Source: a bacterium (GTDB lineage Bacteria; SZUA-182; SZUA-191). Taken from it: 7,383 nucleotides of DNA. The DNA lies in the NCBI GenBank assembly GCA_003230535.1, contig QIEW01000434.1:1-7383 (forward strand), given 5' to 3'. Positions 4,816 through 7,383 of this stretch are shown here, piece after piece. Each line of letters opens with the position of its first letter. Position 1 is the first letter of the stretch. Made by a program: the position numbers and the translations under genes. The notes beneath the pieces are model-generated. The model was not told the origin of the DNA and searched no databases. It saw nothing but the letters and a program-made list of their open reading frames with translations.

Positions 4816-6120
4816 ATGGAGTGGCTGATTAATTATTTAATCTGGGGAGTTGGCGTATTATATAGTTGCAGCTGGGTAGAGTTGGCGGCTATTTATTGGT
4901 ATTTTCTGTTTCTGGATATCCCCCGCTATATTCTTACCGATCTAACCGCATTAAGTTGGAAATTTGCGTCCGGAAACAGTAAATTACGACAGGAAGATTT
5001 TAAACGGCGGCTTCTTAGGGAGAAACCTTTAGCTTCGGTAATTATTCCCTGCTATAACGAGGAAGCCGACATCCTCTGCGCCATCCGTTCCCTCCAGTCA
5101 CAGAGCTACCCTAACCTGGAAATCATCGTCGTAGACGACGGTTCTACTGACGCGACGTCTTTTATCTGCCGGCCGTTGGCTCAAACCGGCGAGATTATCT
5201 TCCTCCGGAACTACCCCAGGGGCGGCAAATCTTCAGCGGCTAATTTGGGATTAAGTCATTCTCACGGCCAATACATCATTACTGCTGATGCGGACACTGT
5301 TTTCGGCCGGGAGGCGGCGCTGGAACTACTGGCAGGTTTTGCAGACCCAACCGTCGGCGCCGTATCCGGTAACATTCTGGTTCGGAATGCCTCCCAAAAC
5401 TTACTCACCAGACTCCAAGCCCTTCATTATTTAATTACCATATCGGTAGGGCGGATATCCTCTGCCTGGCTTAATATTCTTATGATCGCCTCAGGCGCTT
5501 TCAGCGGTTACCGAAGAGAGCTATTAACCGGGGTAGGAGGATGGGACGCAGGGCCGGGAGAAGATGCCGATCTTACCTTAAAGACAGTGAAGCTTGGCCG
5601 GGTGGTGGGTTTTGCCGAAATGGCTCTGTGCTATACTGATGTTCCCGGCAGCTGGAAAGGGTTTATCCGCCAGCAATTGCGCTGGAACCGCAGCATTATC
5701 CGCTTCCGGTTCCGCAAGCATGTTTCTATCCTTAATCCTACCGCTAAGGAATTCCATCTCACCAATCTAATAGGAACTTTGGATATTTTTTTCTTCCAGG
5801 TAGTTCTTTCCTACAGCTTCTTTATCTACTTGGGTTATTTAGTTTTATATTTCCGCCCCTTGTTTTCCGTAATTCTTCTTTCCACTTACATAGTCTATTT
5901 TCTGTTTTCTGTTTTCAGGCTGGGACTGGCTCGGCTTCTATATCCGGGAACGAAAGTAACCCTGGGGATATTTCTCTATCTTCCGCTTTATCCGCTATTT
6001 TCCAGCTATATTTTACGGGCAATTCGGGCTTATGCTTATCTGGAGGAATTTATATTTAAAACGTCCCTGTCCGACCCCCATGCCCCCCGAAGGGTGCTGG
6101 AGCAAGTCCAACGCTCCTAA
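4816..6120 (+). CDS. Membrane glycosyltransferase family 2 (processive, PgaC/NodC-like)
   Basis: A 434-residue inner-membrane glycosyltransferase that likely polymerises a nucleotide sugar into a polysaccharide and passes the chain through its own membrane channel. An N-terminal membrane segment (about 5-35) precedes the GT-A catalytic domain: SVIIPCYNEE (74-83), VVDDGSTD (105-112), TADADT (156-161), GEDADL (248-253) and QQLRW (286-290). This is the D,D,D,QxxRW set of synthase-type GT2 enzymes such as PgaC, NodC, hyaluronan synthase and BcsA. Hydrophobic stretches at about 316-345, 346-370 and 382-405 are probable C-terminal membrane helices. There is no PilZ domain. The ATG is the only usable start, because an in-frame stop lies at 4795-4797; it lacks a clear Shine-Dalgarno, so it may be weakly translated. 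The next gene overlaps its last 41 bp, which suggests a shared operon and translational coupling. The sugar cannot be told from sequence. Confidence 0.92.
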   Translation: MEWLINYLIWGVGVLYSCSWVELAAIYWYFLFLDIPRYILTDLTALSWKFASGNSKLRQEDFKRRLLREKPLASVIIPCYNEEADILCAIRSLQSQSYPNLEIIVVDDGSTDATSFICRPLAQTGEIIFLRNYPRGGKSSAANLGLSHSHGQYIITADADTVFGREAALELLAGFADPTVGAVSGNILVRNASQNLLTRLQALHYLITISVGRISSAWLNILMIASGAFSGYRRELLTGVGGWDAGPGEDADLTLKTVKLGRVVGFAEMALCYTDVPGSWKGFIRQQLRWNRSIIRFRFRKHVSILNPTAKEFHLTNLIGTLDIFFFQVVLSYSFFIYLGYLVLYFRPLFSVILLSTYIVYFLFSVFRLGLARLLYPGTKVTLGIFLYLPLYPLFSSYILRAIRAYAYLEEFIFKTSLSDPHAPRRVLEQVQRS

Positions 6121-7383
6121 ACGCCGGGCTTTATGGTCTGGTTTGGCTGTGGGTCTGCTGTTGCTGGCGGGTCTGGCTTTGGTGGCTGAAGCTTCTTCAC
6201 GGGTGTTTGGCCTGACAGAATTAGAGGGCATGTTACCGGGACAAGCGGCGGAGATGGAGGCTGGGTGGCGCGACCTGGAAGCCGCCTTGTACGAGCTTGA
6301 GGAGATAAAATACAAATGGGGGCCGGAGCTTTACCTTGGCTGGCATTATTTTCCTGGACAAGGAGAAGACAGTTTCTCCGAATATAACGGCTTCCCTAAG
6401 CAGCGGGGGGAGATGGCCTTAGTCTATCCTTTAATAGGAATGACTTTTCGCCGCTGGCAAAACAAGTATGAGAAAGAAGCTCTGATAGAAGAAAAGGCGG
6501 CGGCCTGGCAGGATAAGCAAAGGGAACTCCGCTGGAGGTTAAGAAAACTTTATTGGGATGCCCAAAAGGAAAGAACCTTCAGAGGAACACACGAAAGCCG
6601 CCAAGCATTGTTATTGGAATGGTTGAAAGCGGCTCGCCAGCGGTACTACTACCAGCAGGCATTATTACCGGAGGCGCTGGAACTCGAAGAAGCGCTGGCG
6701 TTAGCCCAATACCAAAAAGAGCGCCATCAGCAGAAATATAAGCAATACAAAAAGCAAATAGCTCTCCTCATCGGCCTCAAGGATGATGTTTGGGAATTAG
6801 CCCGCCGGCTGCCGCCTCTGCTTCAACTTCCCAGACGATCGGAGGCGCTGGCCATGTTGCGAACCTATCATCCCAGGACAAAAGTGTTTCGGATGCGGGC
6901 GGCCCAGGAGCAGCGCCGAGCCAAGACCGGATGGGATTACGCCCGCCTGGATTTTAGGACCGGCTATATTATGGAAGAGGAGCGGAATGACAGATACGAA
7001 CAGGGTAATCATATAGGTTTCCGGTTTAGTCTGCCTTTGGGTTATCGACACCTGCAAGAATATAATCAGCTCCGCCACCGGGATAAGGCAGTATCCTGGG
7101 GAGCGACCGCCCAGGCGGAAGCGGCTCGACTGGCGGGAGAACTGGAAGCAATCTATATGCAGATGGAAATGGAGAAGATGGAACGGGAGCTGCTAATCCT
7201 GAGAATACGGCGTCTTCGGGAGCAAATTCGAGTATTACAAGCGCGGGCAGCGGCTGAAGAGCCAGGGGATATGGGGGGAAGAAGGTTGACCTTCCAGCAA
7301 TCCCTCTGGGAAGCGGAAGATAAATTGTTGGGGTTGGATTTTTACCGGCGGCAGATGCAGGCCAGACTCCTTTATGTAACAGG
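6080..7383 (+). CDS. TolC-family outer-membrane protein (partial, runs off the window)
   Basis: An open frame of at least 434 codons from ATG 6080 to the window edge with no stop. A basic stretch APKRR (12-16), a hydrophobic segment (about 18-35) and a small-residue end (AEASS, 36-40) form a signal peptide, so the protein is exported. The rest reads as two TolC-type halves. The first half has residues 60-90 (helix then PELYLGWHYF strand), a second strand near MALVYPLIG (112-120), long charged helices (124-225) and the closing ALLIGL (228-233). The second half starts at HPRTKVFRMRAAQEQ (264-278), followed by strand FRTGYI, GFRFSLPLGY (313-322) and another long helical stretch. This alternation of beta-barrel strands and coiled-coil helices is typical of outer-membrane factor channels. 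No lipobox cysteine follows the signal segment. It overlaps the glycosyltransferase gene by 41 bp in another frame, with no good ribosome binding site before ATG 6080, which suggests coupled translation. Family assignment is by pattern only; the halves are divergent. Confidence 0.75.
   Translation, partial: MPPEGCWSKSNAPKRRALWSGLAVGLLLLAGLALVAEASSRVFGLTELEGMLPGQAAEMEAGWRDLEAALYELEEIKYKWGPELYLGWHYFPGQGEDSFSEYNGFPKQRGEMALVYPLIGMTFRRWQNKYEKEALIEEKAAAWQDKQRELRWRLRKLYWDAQKERTFRGTHESRQALLLEWLKAARQRYYYQQALLPEALELEEALALAQYQKERHQQKYKQYKKQIALLIGLKDDVWELARRLPPLLQLPRRSEALAMLRTYHPRTKVFRMRAAQEQRRAKTGWDYARLDFRTGYIMEEERNDRYEQGNHIGFRFSLPLGYRHLQEYNQLRHRDKAVSWGATAQAEAARLAGELEAIYMQMEMEKMERELLILRIRRLREQIRVLQARAAAEEPGDMGGRRLTFQQSLWEAEDKLLGLDFYRRQMQARLLYVT

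Noticed and set aside
1-7383. CRISPR array, tRNA, rRNA or an intact defence system
   Set aside because: No regularly spaced repeats, no cloverleaf-like conserved arms and no complete defence genes were seen. The DruA-like piece is a fragment only.

Overview
The window looks like chromosomal DNA from an anaerobe-type Gram-negative bacterium. The last gene encodes a TolC-like outer-membrane protein, which requires a diderm envelope. Coding DNA is moderately GC-rich, while the intergenic DNA is AT-rich and full of dispersed palindromic repeats. A deltaproteobacterial (Desulfobacterota-like) origin is my best guess, but it is inference; no phylogenetic marker is present.

Layout. Positions 1-164 hold the broken end of a DUF4338/DruA-type gene, cut by the window edge and disrupted after about 30 codons. 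Positions 165-960 carry no convincing gene and are packed with repeats: two direct copies of a 76-bp repeat (R1), a 136-bp miniature element with imperfect terminal inverted repeats, a long hairpin, a perfect 12-bp palindrome, and the first copy of an 85-bp repeat (R2). Next come two metabolic genes on the + strand: a lyase of the adenylosuccinate lyase/carboxymuconate cycloisomerase superfamily (961-2355) and a clear bioF (2551-3720). A nested palindromic repeat separates them. After bioF come tandem hairpins and then the second R2 copy in inverted orientation, so R2 brackets the lyase-bioF pair.

A small secreted OB-fold-like protein of unknown function follows (3956-4420). Then comes a 395-bp gene-free stretch with a terminator-like hairpin and a good sigma70-type promoter. 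The last unit is a processive-type membrane glycosyltransferase 2 (4816-6120), overlapped by 41 bp by a TolC-family outer-membrane protein gene that runs off the window (6080 to beyond 7383).

How it fits together. BioF performs the first dedicated step of biotin ring assembly; the role of the lyase beside it is open. The glycosyltransferase and TolC-like pair is the most system-like part of the window. It suggests an inner-membrane polysaccharide synthase coupled to an outer-membrane channel, with a periplasmic adaptor perhaps encoded further downstream. The repeats show that intergenic DNA here has been repeatedly invaded by non-coding elements.
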